This document shows positions 11,142 to 19,781 of a stretch of DNA of 64,000 bases, piece after piece. The position numbers and the translations under genes are program-made. The notes below the pieces were generated by a model that worked only from the letters and a program-made list of their open reading frames with translations, had not been told where the DNA came from and did not search any database. How positions within the stretch are numbered: the stretch's first letter is position 1; each line of letters begins with the position of its first letter. Source of the DNA: Saccharopolyspora rectivirgula DSM 43747 (GTDB lineage: Bacteria; Actinomycetota; Actinomycetes; Mycobacteriales; Pseudonocardiaceae). The DNA is taken from positions 1-64,000 of the forward strand of contig NZ_AYJW01000011.1 of assembly GCF_000497205.1 (NCBI RefSeq), written 5' to 3'.

Positions 11142-11221
11142 CCGGATCACGGGCGGCGTGAACGTTGTCGCCCTGTGGCTTCCCGGCCGGAGAACCGGGG
11201 CGTCGGAACTTGACAGAATTA

Positions 11222-11241
11222 CCGCCGCTTGCGAGCGGCGG
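11222..11241 (+). promoter_or_regulatory. GC hairpin in the rne upstream region
   Basis: A perfect 8-bp stem (CCGCCGCT at 11222-11229 with AGCGGCGG at 11234-11241) with a 4-nt loop lies 70-90 nt before the rne start. In E. coli, rne is autoregulated through its structured 5' leader. A similar role here is only a suggestion. Confidence 0.4.
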
Positions 11242-11310
11242 AGGCCGTGAAACGCACATGCCTCTGTGCGGCCGCGTCTGGGAGGACGCGCCCGGGGGCG
11301 GAGGAGCTGG

Positions 11311-14280
11311 ATGTTGAACATGGACACGCCCGCTGGGAACGACAGCGGGCAACCGCCCACACCCGCAAGAGAGCAGGGCACGATCGAGATTCCTGCCAAG
11401 CTTCGGGTGCACGCACTCGCCAAGTTGCTTGGTTCGAGCAGCCGGGAAGTTATCAACACGCTGAAGTCGCTCGGCTCCGAGGTCCGCAGCGCTCAGTCGA
11501 ACATTACCCGGGACGTTGCCCTGCAGGTCGTGAAGGCTCTCCATCCGGAGCTGCTGGAAGGTCCAGCCGCCGGAGGGGACGAGCGGAACGAGGAGGAGCA
11601 GAGCGGTGCCGGGCAGCCGGAGGAAGCTCCGGTTGCTGCGAGCGGTGCTGCTCCGCAGCCCGAGGTCGAGTCGGCGAGTCCGGTGGCGGCTGGTGCGCCG
11701 CAGGCCGCGTTCACCGCGCCCACCGAGCCGGAGGACAAGCCGCAGGCACCACCGACCAACCTGACGCCGGTGTTCGCCGCGCCCGAGGCGATGTTCCTGG
11801 CGCCGGAGCCGCAGGAGCTGCAGCCGGCTCCGAAGGCCGAGCCGGAAGAGCCTGCCGCCGAGTCCGGGAGCACCGCCGAGGAGCAGTCGGGGACTTCGGA
11901 GAGCAGCGGCACGCACCGGCGTCGGCGGCGTCGGGGCCGGCGGGGCCGCGGCCGTGGCCGAGGTGGTGACTCCTCCGAGCAGAGCAGCAACAACACCGCT
12001 CCCGAGGCTCGCGAGGAGTCCAACGCCAAGCCGCAGGACCAGGACAAGGAGCAGCAGTCCGCGTCCGGGCAGGAAGAGCAGCCGGCGGAGGAGCGGGAGC
12101 AGAGCGAGGAGACCGCGCAGTCCGCGCAGGAGCAGTCCTCGGAGAGCGCTTCCGACTCGTCCACCACCGGCAGCAGCACCCGGCGGCGTCGCCGCCGTCG
12201 TCGCCGTCGCGGCTCCAGCGACGACGACCTGGCGGTTCGGGACGACGATCCGCCGAACACCGTGGTCCACCTCCGGGATCCTTCCGAGTCCCGGCAGGAC
12301 AGCAGCGATGACGAGGTCCGCTCGGTCAAGGGCTCCACGCGCCTGGAGGCCAAGCGGCAGCGCCGCCGGGACGGGCGGGAGGCCGTTCGGCGCCGGGCGC
12401 CGGTGCTCACCGAGGCCGAGTTCCTCGCCCGCCGCGAAGCCGTGGACCGGCGCATGGTCGTCCGCCAGACCGAGGATCAGACCCAGATCGCGGTGCTGGA
12501 GGACAACGTCCTGGTGGAGAACTTCGTCACTTCACCGGGGAGCGGTTCGCTGGTCGGCAACGTCTACCTCGGTCGGGTGCAGAACGTGCTGCCCAGCATG
12601 GAGGCCGCGTTCGTGGACATCGGGCGGGGCCGCAACGCCGTGCTGTACGCCGGTGAGGTGGACTGGGACGCCGCCGGCCTGGCCGGCAAGGCCCGCCGGA
12701 TCGAGCAGGCCCTGCAGACCGGCGACAGCGTGCTGGTCCAGGTGACCAAGGACCCGGTGGGGCACAAGGGTGCTCGGCTGACCACGCAGATCAGCCTGCC
12801 GGGCCGGTTCCTGGTGTACGTGCCGGGCGGCGGGGCGAACGGCATCAGCCGCAAGCTGCCCGACACCGAGCGCAAGCGCCTCAAGGAGATCCTCAAGCGG
12901 ATCGTGCCGGACAACGCCGGGGTCATCATCCGCACGGCGTCGGAGGGCACCAGCGAGGAGGCCCTGGAGCGCGACATCAGGCGGCTGCAGGCGCAGTGGG
13001 AGGTCATCAAGGAGAAGGCCGAGTCGCCCAGCACGCACGCGCCGCAGCTGCTGTACGAGGAGCCGGACCTGTTGATCAAGGTGGTCCGGGACCTGTTCAC
13101 CGAGGACTTCTCGTCGTTGACGGTGCAGGGTGACGAGGCCTGGGACACCATCGAGGCCTACGTCCAGCACGTCGCGCCCGATCTGCTGCCGCGGCTGCAC
13201 AAGCACGTCGGTCCCAACGACGTGTTCGTCGAGCAGCGCATCCACGAGCAGATCGCCAAGGCGCTGGACCGCAAGGTGTGGCTGCCGTCCGGTGGGTACC
13301 TGGTCATCGACCGCACCGAGGCGATGACCGTCATCGACGTGAACACCGGCAAGTTCACCGGCTCCGGCGGGAACTTGGAGGAGACGGTCACCCGCAACAA
13401 CCTGGAGGCGGCCGAGGAGATCGTCCGGCAGCTCCGGTTGCGGGACATCGGCGGCATCATCGTCATCGACTTCATCGACATGGTGCTGGAGTCCAACCGG
13501 GACCTGGTGCTGCGCAGGCTCACCGAGTGCCTGGGCAGGGACCGGACCCGGCACCAGGTCGCCGAGGTCACTTCCCTCGGCCTGGTGCAGATGACCCGCA
13601 AGCGGGTGGGGACCGGCTTGCTGGAGGCCTACAGCAGCACGTGCGAGCACTGCCGGGGTCGAGGCGTGCTGGTGTCCACCGACCCGGTGAACCACTCGCA
13701 CAACGGTTCCCGTCGCAACCGGCACCGCAACAAGCACCAGGAGCACGCTCCTGCGGAGAACGGCAAGCAGTCCCGGGAGAGCTCGGAGCCGGCCAAGGAG
13801 GAGGCCAAACCTGCCAAGGAGGAGGCCAAGCCGGCTCAGCAGGCCACCGCGGAGAAGCCGCAGCAGGAGAAGGCCCAACCGGAGAAGGCCCCGGAAGCGG
13901 AAGCCGAGCGGGGCGCCAAGCAGCAGAAGCAGAAGCCGGAGCAGAAGCAGCAGCCGGAGCAGCCGCGGGAAGCGGTGGAGCAGAAGGCCGCTGAACCGGA
14001 GCCCGCTGCTGCCGACGCCGAGCCCGCTTCGGAGGAGGCCGTCGCTCAGCCGGCGGTCAACGGTCGCGTCCGCCGGCGGGCCACCAGGCCGGCCGGCAGC
14101 GCGGGGGAACCGGTGCGCCCGGTGGTGTTGAGCAAGCCGGTGGAGAGCTCGAACGGCGAGAGCACCCAGGAGCTGGCTCCCGCGGAGCCGGTGCGGAAGA
14201 ACCGGCGGGCGGCTTCCCGCCCGGCTGGGCCGCCGGCCGCGGTGAAGTCGGAAGGGGCGGTTGCCGGCAGCGGTGACTGA
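11311..14280 (+). CDS. rne: Ribonuclease E/G
   Basis: Endoribonuclease of the RNA degradosome, 989 residues from ATG 11311, which follows GAGGAG. The N-terminus (about 28-80) resembles the IF2 N-terminal fold (LRVHALAKLLGSSSREVIN). Then come long acidic, Gln/Glu-rich and Arg-rich low-complexity stretches (about 85-330, with RRRRRR-type blocks). The conserved catalytic core begins with an S1 domain near residue 416 (GNVYLGRVQNVLPS). The metal-binding aspartates are D676 (VIDVNTGKF) and D720 (VIDFIDM). The Zn-link CEHC is at 778-781. The C-terminal 200 residues are disordered and rich in Glu, Lys, Pro and Ala. Catalytic core flanked by both N- and C-terminal disordered scaffolds is typical of actinobacteria. 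Confidence 0.97.
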   Translation: MLNMDTPAGNDSGQPPTPAREQGTIEIPAKLRVHALAKLLGSSSREVINTLKSLGSEVRSAQSNITRDVALQVVKALHPELLEGPAAGGDERNEEEQSGAGQPEEAPVAASGAAPQPEVESASPVAAGAPQAAFTAPTEPEDKPQAPPTNLTPVFAAPEAMFLAPEPQELQPAPKAEPEEPAAESGSTAEEQSGTSESSGTHRRRRRRGRRGRGRGRGGDSSEQSSNNTAPEAREESNAKPQDQDKEQQSASGQEEQPAEEREQSEETAQSAQEQSSESASDSSTTGSSTRRRRRRRRRRGSSDDDLAVRDDDPPNTVVHLRDPSESRQDSSDDEVRSVKGSTRLEAKRQRRRDGREAVRRRAPVLTEAEFLARREAVDRRMVVRQTEDQTQIAVLEDNVLVENFVTSPGSGSLVGNVYLGRVQNVLPSMEAAFVDIGRGRNAVLYAGEVDWDAAGLAGKARRIEQALQTGDSVLVQVTKDPVGHKGARLTTQISLPGRFLVYVPGGGANGISRKLPDTERKRLKEILKRIVPDNAGVIIRTASEGTSEEALERDIRRLQAQWEVIKEKAESPSTHAPQLLYEEPDLLIKVVRDLFTEDFSSLTVQGDEAWDTIEAYVQHVAPDLLPRLHKHVGPNDVFVEQRIHEQIAKALDRKVWLPSGGYLVIDRTEAMTVIDVNTGKFTGSGGNLEETVTRNNLEAAEEIVRQLRLRDIGGIIVIDFIDMVLESNRDLVLRRLTECLGRDRTRHQVAEVTSLGLVQMTRKRVGTGLLEAYSSTCEHCRGRGVLVSTDPVNHSHNGSRRNRHRNKHQEHAPAENGKQSRESSEPAKEEAKPAKEEAKPAQQATAEKPQQEKAQPEKAPEAEAERGAKQQKQKPEQKQQPEQPREAVEQKAAEPEPAAADAEPASEEAVAQPAVNGRVRRRATRPAGSAGEPVRPVVLSKPVESSNGESTQELAPAEPVRKNRRAASRPAGPPAAVKSEGAVAGSGD

Positions 14281-14291
14281 TTCTCGCTCGA

Positions 14292-14323
14292 GGCCGGTCC
14301 GCGTTCCGCGGGCCGGCCTTTTC
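14292..14323 (+). terminator. Rho-independent terminator of rne
   Basis: A 12-bp GC-rich stem (GGCCGGTCCGCG / CGCGGGCCGGCC, one G-U pair) starts 12 nt after the rne stop and is followed by TTTTCC. Confidence 0.8.
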
Positions 14324-14335
14324 CACGCCCACCTG

Positions 14336-14373
14336 TTTGCTCAACTGTGCTATTTTTTGCTTGTGCGAGCAAA
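14336..14373 (+). promoter_or_regulatory. Promoter and candidate TetR operator
   Basis: The inverted repeat TTTGCTC (14336-14342) / GAGCAAA (14367-14373) brackets an extended -10 (TGTGC-TATTTT, hexamer 14351-14356). The -10 ends 6 nt before the GTG start of the TetR gene, so the right half-site lies inside the coding start. This layout suits autorepression by the TetR protein, although the 24-nt gap between half-sites is wide for a single dimer. Confidence 0.5.
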
Positions 14374-14971
14374 TCCGGGCGCTGACCGGCGCTCCTTCAC
14401 CGAGCTGATGCGGCGCAGGCAGATCGTGGACGCCGCCATCGAGGTGATAGCCGAGCGCGGCTACGCCAAAACCTCGTTCGGCAAGATCGCCGAGCGAGCC
14501 GGGCTGAGCAGCACCGGCATGATCTCGTACCACTTCCGGAACAAGGACGACCTGATGAACCAGGTCGTGCTCGACATCTACGCGCGAGCAGCCGAAACCG
14601 TGGGGGCCCGCATCGAAGAAGAAGCCACCGCCCGCGGTCAACTGCTCGCCTTCATCACGGCCAGCATCGACTTCTACCGGGACCACCACCGGCACATGCG
14701 GGCGCTCGCCGAGATCTCCCTCGGGCAGCGCGCGACCGCGAACCAGGCCGCGCGCTCCCGCCAGCAGGAACTGGCGGACCTGGAAGACCTGTTCCGGTCG
14801 GGGCAGCGCCGGGGGGAGTTCCGAGAATTCGACCCGCACGTCATGGCCTTGGCGCTGCGGCACGCCCTGGACGGGATCGCGCTGCACCTCGCGGACGACC
14901 CGAACTGCGACACCGGCCGGTGCGCCCGGGAACTCGCATCCACCTTCGACCTGGCGACCCGCGCTGTTTGA
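14363..14971 (+). CDS. TetR/AcrR-family transcriptional regulator
   Basis: A 202-residue one-component repressor. The N-terminal helix-turn-helix (about residues 16-62) has the family pattern RRRQIVDAAIEVIAERGY then TSFGKIAERAGLS and the post-HTH STGMISYHFRNKDDL. The remainder is an all-helical ligand-binding and dimerisation domain. The start GTG 14363 gives a typical N-terminus. It belongs to an operon-like unit with the esterase (20 nt downstream) and the following membrane protein, so it most likely controls that unit and itself through the inverted repeat over its promoter. The inducer is unknown but could be an ester substrate. Confidence 0.93.
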   Translation: MRANPGADRRSFTELMRRRQIVDAAIEVIAERGYAKTSFGKIAERAGLSSTGMISYHFRNKDDLMNQVVLDIYARAAETVGARIEEEATARGQLLAFITASIDFYRDHHRHMRALAEISLGQRATANQAARSRQQELADLEDLFRSGQRRGEFREFDPHVMALALRHALDGIALHLADDPNCDTGRCARELASTFDLATRAV

Positions 14972-14991
14972 CCGCGCGGAAGGAGTGCTTC

Positions 14992-16485
14992 GTGAACGAC
15001 ATCGTGGAACTGACGACCGGCCCCGTCCGGGGACGGGTTTTCGAGGACTTCTCGCTCTTCCAAGGAATTCCGTACGCGGCCCCGCCCACCGGGGAGCTGC
15101 GCTGGCGGGCGCCGCAGCCGGTGCAGCCGTGGACCGAGGTGCGCGACGCCACCAAGCCGGGAAACCCCTGCCCGCAAACGGCGAGCGCGTTCGCCAACAT
15201 CCAGAGCAGCGATGAGGACTGCCTGTACCTGGACGTCACCGCGCCGCGCACTGCCGGGACGAAACCGGTCATGGTCTGGTTGCACGGAGGCGGCGGCACC
15301 AACGGCTCCGGCTCCGCGTTCGACGCGAGCCGGCTCGCCGTGGACGAAGACGTCGTGGTGGTGACCCCCAACTTCCGGTTGGGCATCCTGGGCTACTTCG
15401 CCTTCCCCGGTCTCGAGGACGGCGGCTGCTTCGGCCTGCAGGACCAGCAAGCCGTGCTGCGCTGGGTGCGGGACAACATCGCCGCCTTCGGCGGGGACCC
15501 GAACAACGTCACGCTGTTCGGGGAGTCCTACGGCGCTTTCAACATCGGTGCCCACCTGGTGGCCCCCGGCTCGGCGGGCCTGTTCCACCGCGCCATCATC
15601 CAGAGCGGTTTCGCGCTGATGCGCCCGCCGGCCAACACCTTCATGCCCGGCCAGCCGGGGTTGTCCTCCATGTGGATGCCGCTTCCCGAACTGGAGCACG
15701 TCGGGCTGCAGCTGGCCGACCAGCTCGGCTGGGTGCTGCCCAAGAAGGGGGATCTGCTCCAGCAGCTGCGCGAAGTCGAGGTGGACGAGCTGCTCCAGAT
15801 GTCCTCCGTGTTCACCCGACCAGCTTTCGGCGGACAGGTGCTGCCGCAGGCCCCCGACGAGGCGCTGCGGAACGGCCAGTTCCACGACGTGCCGGTGCTG
15901 CTGGGCAGCAACCGGGACGAGGCGCGCTTGTTCGTCGGCCTGTTCTACGAGGCAGCGGGGCAGCCGGTGACCACCGAACGGCTCGCCCACCTGCTCGAGC
16001 AGGCCTTCGGGGAGAACGCCGCCGCGGTGGCCGCCGAATACTCCGCCGATTCCTTCGACTTCGCCAGCTTGGAATGGGCGCAGATCCTCACCGACCGGGC
16101 GTGGGCGCTGTCCACGTGGGAGCTCGCCGAGGCGCTCAGCGGGCGTTCGGAGACCTTCGTCTACGAGTTCGCCGATCGGGGAGCGCCGCACATCCTCCCG
16201 TTCCCGCCGGGGTTCCCGGCCGGCGCCTACCACTCGGCCGAGCTCCTCTACCAGTTCGACCTCGGTGAACCAGCGGACCTGGGCGAAGCGCAGCGGAAGC
16301 TCGCCCGGACGATGAACAGCTACTGGGCCAACTTCGCCCGCACCGGCGACCCGAACGGAGAAGGTCTGCCGGAATGGGCCCCGTTCGCCTCCGGTGATCC
16401 GCACGTCCAGCAGCTGGCGCCGGAGCGGATCGAGCGCACCGACTTCGCCGCTGACCACCGACTGGAGTTCTGGCGCGAACTGTGA
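14992..16485 (+). CDS. Type B carboxylesterase
   Basis: A 497-residue alpha/beta hydrolase of the carboxylesterase/lipase type B family. The oxyanion-hole motif HGGGGTNGSG is near residue 100. The nucleophile serine lies in GESYGAFN near residue 178. An acidic member is expected in GSNRDEARLF (about 303-312), and the catalytic His in GAYHSAELLYQFD near residue 410. No signal peptide is visible, so it is probably cytoplasmic. The N-terminal TGPVRGR...FQGIPYA segment is typical of the family. GTG 14992 follows AAGGAG. The stop overlaps the GTG of the next gene. The natural ester is unknown. Confidence 0.93.
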   Translation: MNDIVELTTGPVRGRVFEDFSLFQGIPYAAPPTGELRWRAPQPVQPWTEVRDATKPGNPCPQTASAFANIQSSDEDCLYLDVTAPRTAGTKPVMVWLHGGGGTNGSGSAFDASRLAVDEDVVVVTPNFRLGILGYFAFPGLEDGGCFGLQDQQAVLRWVRDNIAAFGGDPNNVTLFGESYGAFNIGAHLVAPGSAGLFHRAIIQSGFALMRPPANTFMPGQPGLSSMWMPLPELEHVGLQLADQLGWVLPKKGDLLQQLREVEVDELLQMSSVFTRPAFGGQVLPQAPDEALRNGQFHDVPVLLGSNRDEARLFVGLFYEAAGQPVTTERLAHLLEQAFGENAAAVAAEYSADSFDFASLEWAQILTDRAWALSTWELAEALSGRSETFVYEFADRGAPHILPFPPGFPAGAYHSAELLYQFDLGEPADLGEAQRKLARTMNSYWANFARTGDPNGEGLPEWAPFASGDPHVQQLAPERIERTDFAADHRLEFWREL

Positions 16486-17099
16486 GCGGACAGCGGCGAT
16501 CGTCCGCCTGGCAGCTGGTGGTCGACCTGCTGCTGCCGGTCGGGCTGTACTACCTCCTGCGGTCGACCGGTGCGGAACCGGTGGCAGCGCTGTTGATCAG
16601 CGGCGCTGTCCCGGTGCTGCGGCTGGGGTACCAGCTGGTCGCGCACCGGCGAGCCGATCCGATCACCCTGTTCGTGATCGGCGTCGTGGTGGTGAGCGTC
16701 CTGCTGGCCTTCGTCGGCGGCACTCCGCGGATGATGCTGGCCAAGGACGCGCTGCTGTTCGCCGCGTGCGGGGTCGGCGTGCTGCTGACCCTGTTCGGCA
16801 AGCCCCTGATGTTCACGCTGGGCCGGATGCTCTCCGCCCGGGCCGGCTACCAGGACGACTGGGACGCCCAGTGGGAGGCCTCCGCGGCGTTCCGCCGCGT
16901 CTGGCAGAAGCTGACGGTCCTGTGGGGAGTGGGGCTGCTGGTGGACGCGGTGGTCCAAGTCGTGCTGGCGTTCACCTTGCCGATCGATGTGGTGCCGGCG
17001 CTGTCCTTGGGGCAGTGGCTGGCCGTGCTGGTGCTGCTGCAGCTGGTCACCCAGCTCTACCTGCGCCGGCCGGCCATCCGCGCGATCATCGATTCCTGA
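16482..17099 (+). CDS. VC0807-family membrane protein
   Basis: A 205-residue polytopic membrane protein with about five to six hydrophobic segments, starting with LVVDLLLPVGLYYLLRSTG near residue 13. It resembles the VC0807 family of unknown function. Its GTG overlaps the esterase stop codon (GTGA), which places it in the TetR-esterase unit and implies coupled translation. It converges with the glycosyltransferase gene, with only 4 bp between stops. Confidence 0.85.
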   Translation: MSGQRRSSAWQLVVDLLLPVGLYYLLRSTGAEPVAALLISGAVPVLRLGYQLVAHRRADPITLFVIGVVVVSVLLAFVGGTPRMMLAKDALLFAACGVGVLLTLFGKPLMFTLGRMLSARAGYQDDWDAQWEASAAFRRVWQKLTVLWGVGLLVDAVVQVVLAFTLPIDVVPALSLGQWLAVLVLLQLVTQLYLRRPAIRAIIDS

Positions 17100-17103
17100 T
17101 CGG

Positions 17104-18090
17104 TCATCCGGCCGGGGATCGGGAGTCGCTGGGGTGCGTCCGGTCGGCGACGAGCGCGGTGACGTCCTCCGGTCGGCCGGTCCGGTGCAGCACCAGCTCC
17201 GCCAGCAGCCCCAGCGAGATCATCTGCACGGACAGGATTTCCAGCAGGATGCCGAGCGTCAGCAGCGGGCGGGTGCCGATCGACTGGTCGGTGAACACCC
17301 AAACCCCGGTCAGGTAGAGCAGGATCAGCGTGCCGATGGTGCCGGCCAGCAGGCCGAGCCCGCCGAAGAGGTGGGCCGGGCGCCGCCCGTACCGGGTCAG
17401 GGTCACGACCGTGAGCAGGTCGAGCGCACCGCGGGCGTACCGCTCCAGGCCGTAGTGGGATTTGCCGTGCACGCGAGCTCGGTGGTGGACCGCTCGTTCC
17501 CGGACCACGTAGCCGAGCTGGTGGGCCAGGGCCGGGATGTAGCGGTGCAGCTCCCCGTAGAGCGGGATGCGCCGGTAGATCTCGGTCTTCGCCGCTTTGA
17601 GACCGCAGTTGTGGTCGGACAGCCGCAGCCCGGTGATCAACCCGGTGGCCCAGTTGAACAGCTTGGACGGCAGGCGCTTGCCCAGCGGGTCCTGCCGCTG
17701 CGCCTTGTGGCCGCTGACCAGGTCCGCGCCGTTGTCGAGCTCGTCCAGCAGGGCGGGGATCTCCGCGGGGTCGTCCTGCAGATCGGCGTCCAGCGTCACC
17801 AGCAGCCGCCCGCGGGCCTGCTCGACACCGGCCGCCAGCGCGGCGGCCTTGCCGAAGTTCCGGCGCAGCCGGATGCCCCGCACGCGCGGGTCCCGGGCGG
17901 CTTGCTCGGCGATCACCTGCCAGCTGCCGTCGGCGCTCCCGTCGTCGACCACCAGCAGTTCCCAGGACCGGTGCTGGCCGTCCATCGCCGCGCGGATCTC
18001 TTCGACCAGCTGCGGCAGACTGGCCTGCTCGTCCTTCGCCGGGGTCAGCAACGAGACTTCGATCTCACCGGAGTCCGTCTTCTCGGTCAT
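17104..18090 (-). CDS. Family 2 glycosyltransferase with C-terminal membrane helices
   Basis: A 328-residue GT2 enzyme of the dolichol-phosphate mannosyltransferase / GtrB type. These load a sugar from a nucleotide donor onto polyprenyl phosphate at the inner membrane face. The N-terminal nucleotide-binding VSLLTPAKDEQASLP is followed by VVDDGSADGS, the metal-binding TLDADLQDDP and the acceptor-side DHNCGLKA. Two hydrophobic helices follow at about 238-262 and 275-300. The ATG at 18090 overlaps the stop of the upstream polytopic protein by 4 nt, so the products are likely to act together. Confidence 0.93.
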   Translation of the reverse strand: MTEKTDSGEIEVSLLTPAKDEQASLPQLVEEIRAAMDGQHRSWELLVVDDGSADGSWQVIAEQAARDPRVRGIRLRRNFGKAAALAAGVEQARGRLLVTLDADLQDDPAEIPALLDELDNGADLVSGHKAQRQDPLGKRLPSKLFNWATGLITGLRLSDHNCGLKAAKTEIYRRIPLYGELHRYIPALAHQLGYVVRERAVHHRARVHGKSHYGLERYARGALDLLTVVTLTRYGRRPAHLFGGLGLLAGTIGTLILLYLTGVWVFTDQSIGTRPLLTLGILLEILSVQMISLGLLAELVLHRTGRPEDVTALVADRTHPSDSRSPAG

Positions 18091-19781
18091 GACACCACCT
18101 GCGGTGTGGGAGTGAGCGGCCGGATCCACCAGCCGTCGGGGAACTGGAAGGCGATGCGCAGCTGGCCGGTGTGCGCGGGAGCGACGGCCTCGAAGCCCAG
18201 GCCGATTTCGGTGCCGATGGTCTGGGCCTCGGCGTCGGCCCGGGGGATGTCCACGACCCCGCCGCCGACGACCGTCCCGGATTCGTCGATGACCGCGATG
18301 CACCGGGCGCGTTCGATGCCGGAGATCGCCCACCCCTTGAGCATCCGCGCACCGCCCTGCACCTGGTCGGTCTCCACGTTCAGGATCACGTCGCGGCCGT
18401 CCGGGCCGGGTTCGCGCAGGTTCCCGATGCTCGGGGAGCGCCAGCCGGTGGTGTCCGCCCGGTCGCCGATCTCGAGGCCGTCTTCGCAGCCGAGGGTGAA
18501 CTCCTCGGAGAACGGGTAGTGGCCGAGGGCCTGCAGGCGGGGGAGCAGTCGATCGGGTTCGGGGAAGCGGTCGGCGAACGCGTCCGGGTGGCCGATCCGC
18601 GCCGCCACGGCCAGCAGCTGCTGGTTCGGCGCGTCGTCCCGGACCTGCTGCGCCATCGGGGCGCCGAGGGCCACCGTGGCCAGCACGGTGCCGCCCACCA
18701 GGGCGGCGCGGTGGTTGCGCCAGCGCGGCCAGGCCACGGCGATCACCAGCAGCGCGATCCACAGCGCCGCGGACATGCTGTTGTACCTGCTCTGCAGGCC
18801 CGCGGCCTCCCCGAAGGCCGCGCGGGAGACCGCGATCATCGCCGCGCAGCCGAGCGCGTACAGCGCCAGGCCCCACCAGGGGGCGGCGGCTCGCAGCTGC
18901 TCCCGGTCGCGGGTGAGGTGCAGGGCCAGGACGCCGAGCCCGGCCACCCCGGCGATGACGGCCAGCGCCGGTTCCAGCCCGGTCCACAGCATGCCCAGCA
19001 TGCTCAGTCCGGTGAGCAGCACCTGGGCGGGGTCGTCGGTGGGGGCGCTGCCCCCGCCGCCCTGCGGGCCCCGCAGCAGCAGCCAGGTGCCCACCACGAC
19101 CGCCCCGGTCACCAGCGGGGTCACCACCCAGCGCTTGCGCTCGCCGCGCAGCCAGGCGGTCAGCGCCAGGGCTGGCCACACCGCGAACGACGTGCCGTAG
19201 CTGATCGAGGCCAGCAGGCCGCAGGCCACCGCGGTGATGTGGTGCTGGCGCTGCGCGGCCAGCAGGGCGGCCAGCACCAGCAGCATCGCCAGCAGCCAGG
19301 AGGCCCCGCTCATCGAGCGCACGTAGTTGTGGATGCCGTGCGGGTTGAACACCAGCGTGGAGGTGGCGGCCACCAGGCCGGCCCGCTGCCACCGGCCGAG
19401 GTGCTCGGGCAGCATCCGCCACACCAGCAGGACGCAACCGATGCCGAACGCGATGATGAGCAGCCCGAGCGGTTGGTTGAGCCCGTTCCCGTAGCGGGCG
19501 CTGAGCCAGAACAGCAGGCTCGGCAGGACGAAGGGGTGCTCGTTGCGGAAGCCCAGGAGGGCGCTCGGGCGCAGGGAGCCGTCGTCGTTGGTGATGTCCA
19601 GCAGGACCCACCAGTAGTCGTAGAAGTGCATCTGCGGGTAGCGCAGCACTTCCCGCAGCATCATGATCGGCGGGACGACGGCCAGCAGGCCGAGCAGGAC
19701 CGGCCCGAACGTTCGCAGCCGGGACGCCCACGGCGTGGTGGTGGAGTTCTCCTCGCGGTTTCCGGCGACGGTGTCAGTCAC
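18087..19781 (-). CDS. Polytopic membrane protein, GT-C-like, function unknown
   Basis: About 564 residues with roughly ten to eleven hydrophobic helices in the first 400, then a soluble C-terminal domain of about 160 residues (from LGHYPFSEEFTLGCEDGLEIG). An acidic loop after the first helix (HFYDYWWVLLD) and the overall plan resemble GT-C polyprenyl-phosphate-sugar-using transferases, but I cannot place it in a named family. It is coupled to a GT2 enzyme of the polyprenyl-phosphate-glycosyl type, so a plausible role is transfer of that lipid-linked sugar outside the membrane. The GTG at 19781 was chosen because GGGGA precedes it; ATG 19829 would add 16 residues. Confidence 0.8.
   Translation of the reverse strand: MTDTVAGNREENSTTTPWASRLRTFGPVLLGLLAVVPPIMMLREVLRYPQMHFYDYWWVLLDITNDDGSLRPSALLGFRNEHPFVLPSLLFWLSARYGNGLNQPLGLLIIAFGIGCVLLVWRMLPEHLGRWQRAGLVAATSTLVFNPHGIHNYVRSMSGASWLLAMLLVLAALLAAQRQHHITAVACGLLASISYGTSFAVWPALALTAWLRGERKRWVVTPLVTGAVVVGTWLLLRGPQGGGGSAPTDDPAQVLLTGLSMLGMLWTGLEPALAVIAGVAGLGVLALHLTRDREQLRAAAPWWGLALYALGCAAMIAVSRAAFGEAAGLQSRYNSMSAALWIALLVIAVAWPRWRNHRAALVGGTVLATVALGAPMAQQVRDDAPNQQLLAVAARIGHPDAFADRFPEPDRLLPRLQALGHYPFSEEFTLGCEDGLEIGDRADTTGWRSPSIGNLREPGPDGRDVILNVETDQVQGGARMLKGWAISGIERARCIAVIDESGTVVGGGVVDIPRADAEAQTIGTEIGLGFEAVAPAHTGQLRIAFQFPDGWWIRPLTPTPQVVS

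Noticed and set aside
11210-11215. TTGACA as the -35 of the rne promoter
   Set aside because: No acceptable -10 lies 16-18 bp downstream, so the match is probably chance.
12170-12220. Repeated CGC/GTC tracts in rne as a DNA repeat element
   Set aside because: They encode the Arg-rich low-complexity part of RNase E in frame and are explained by the protein.
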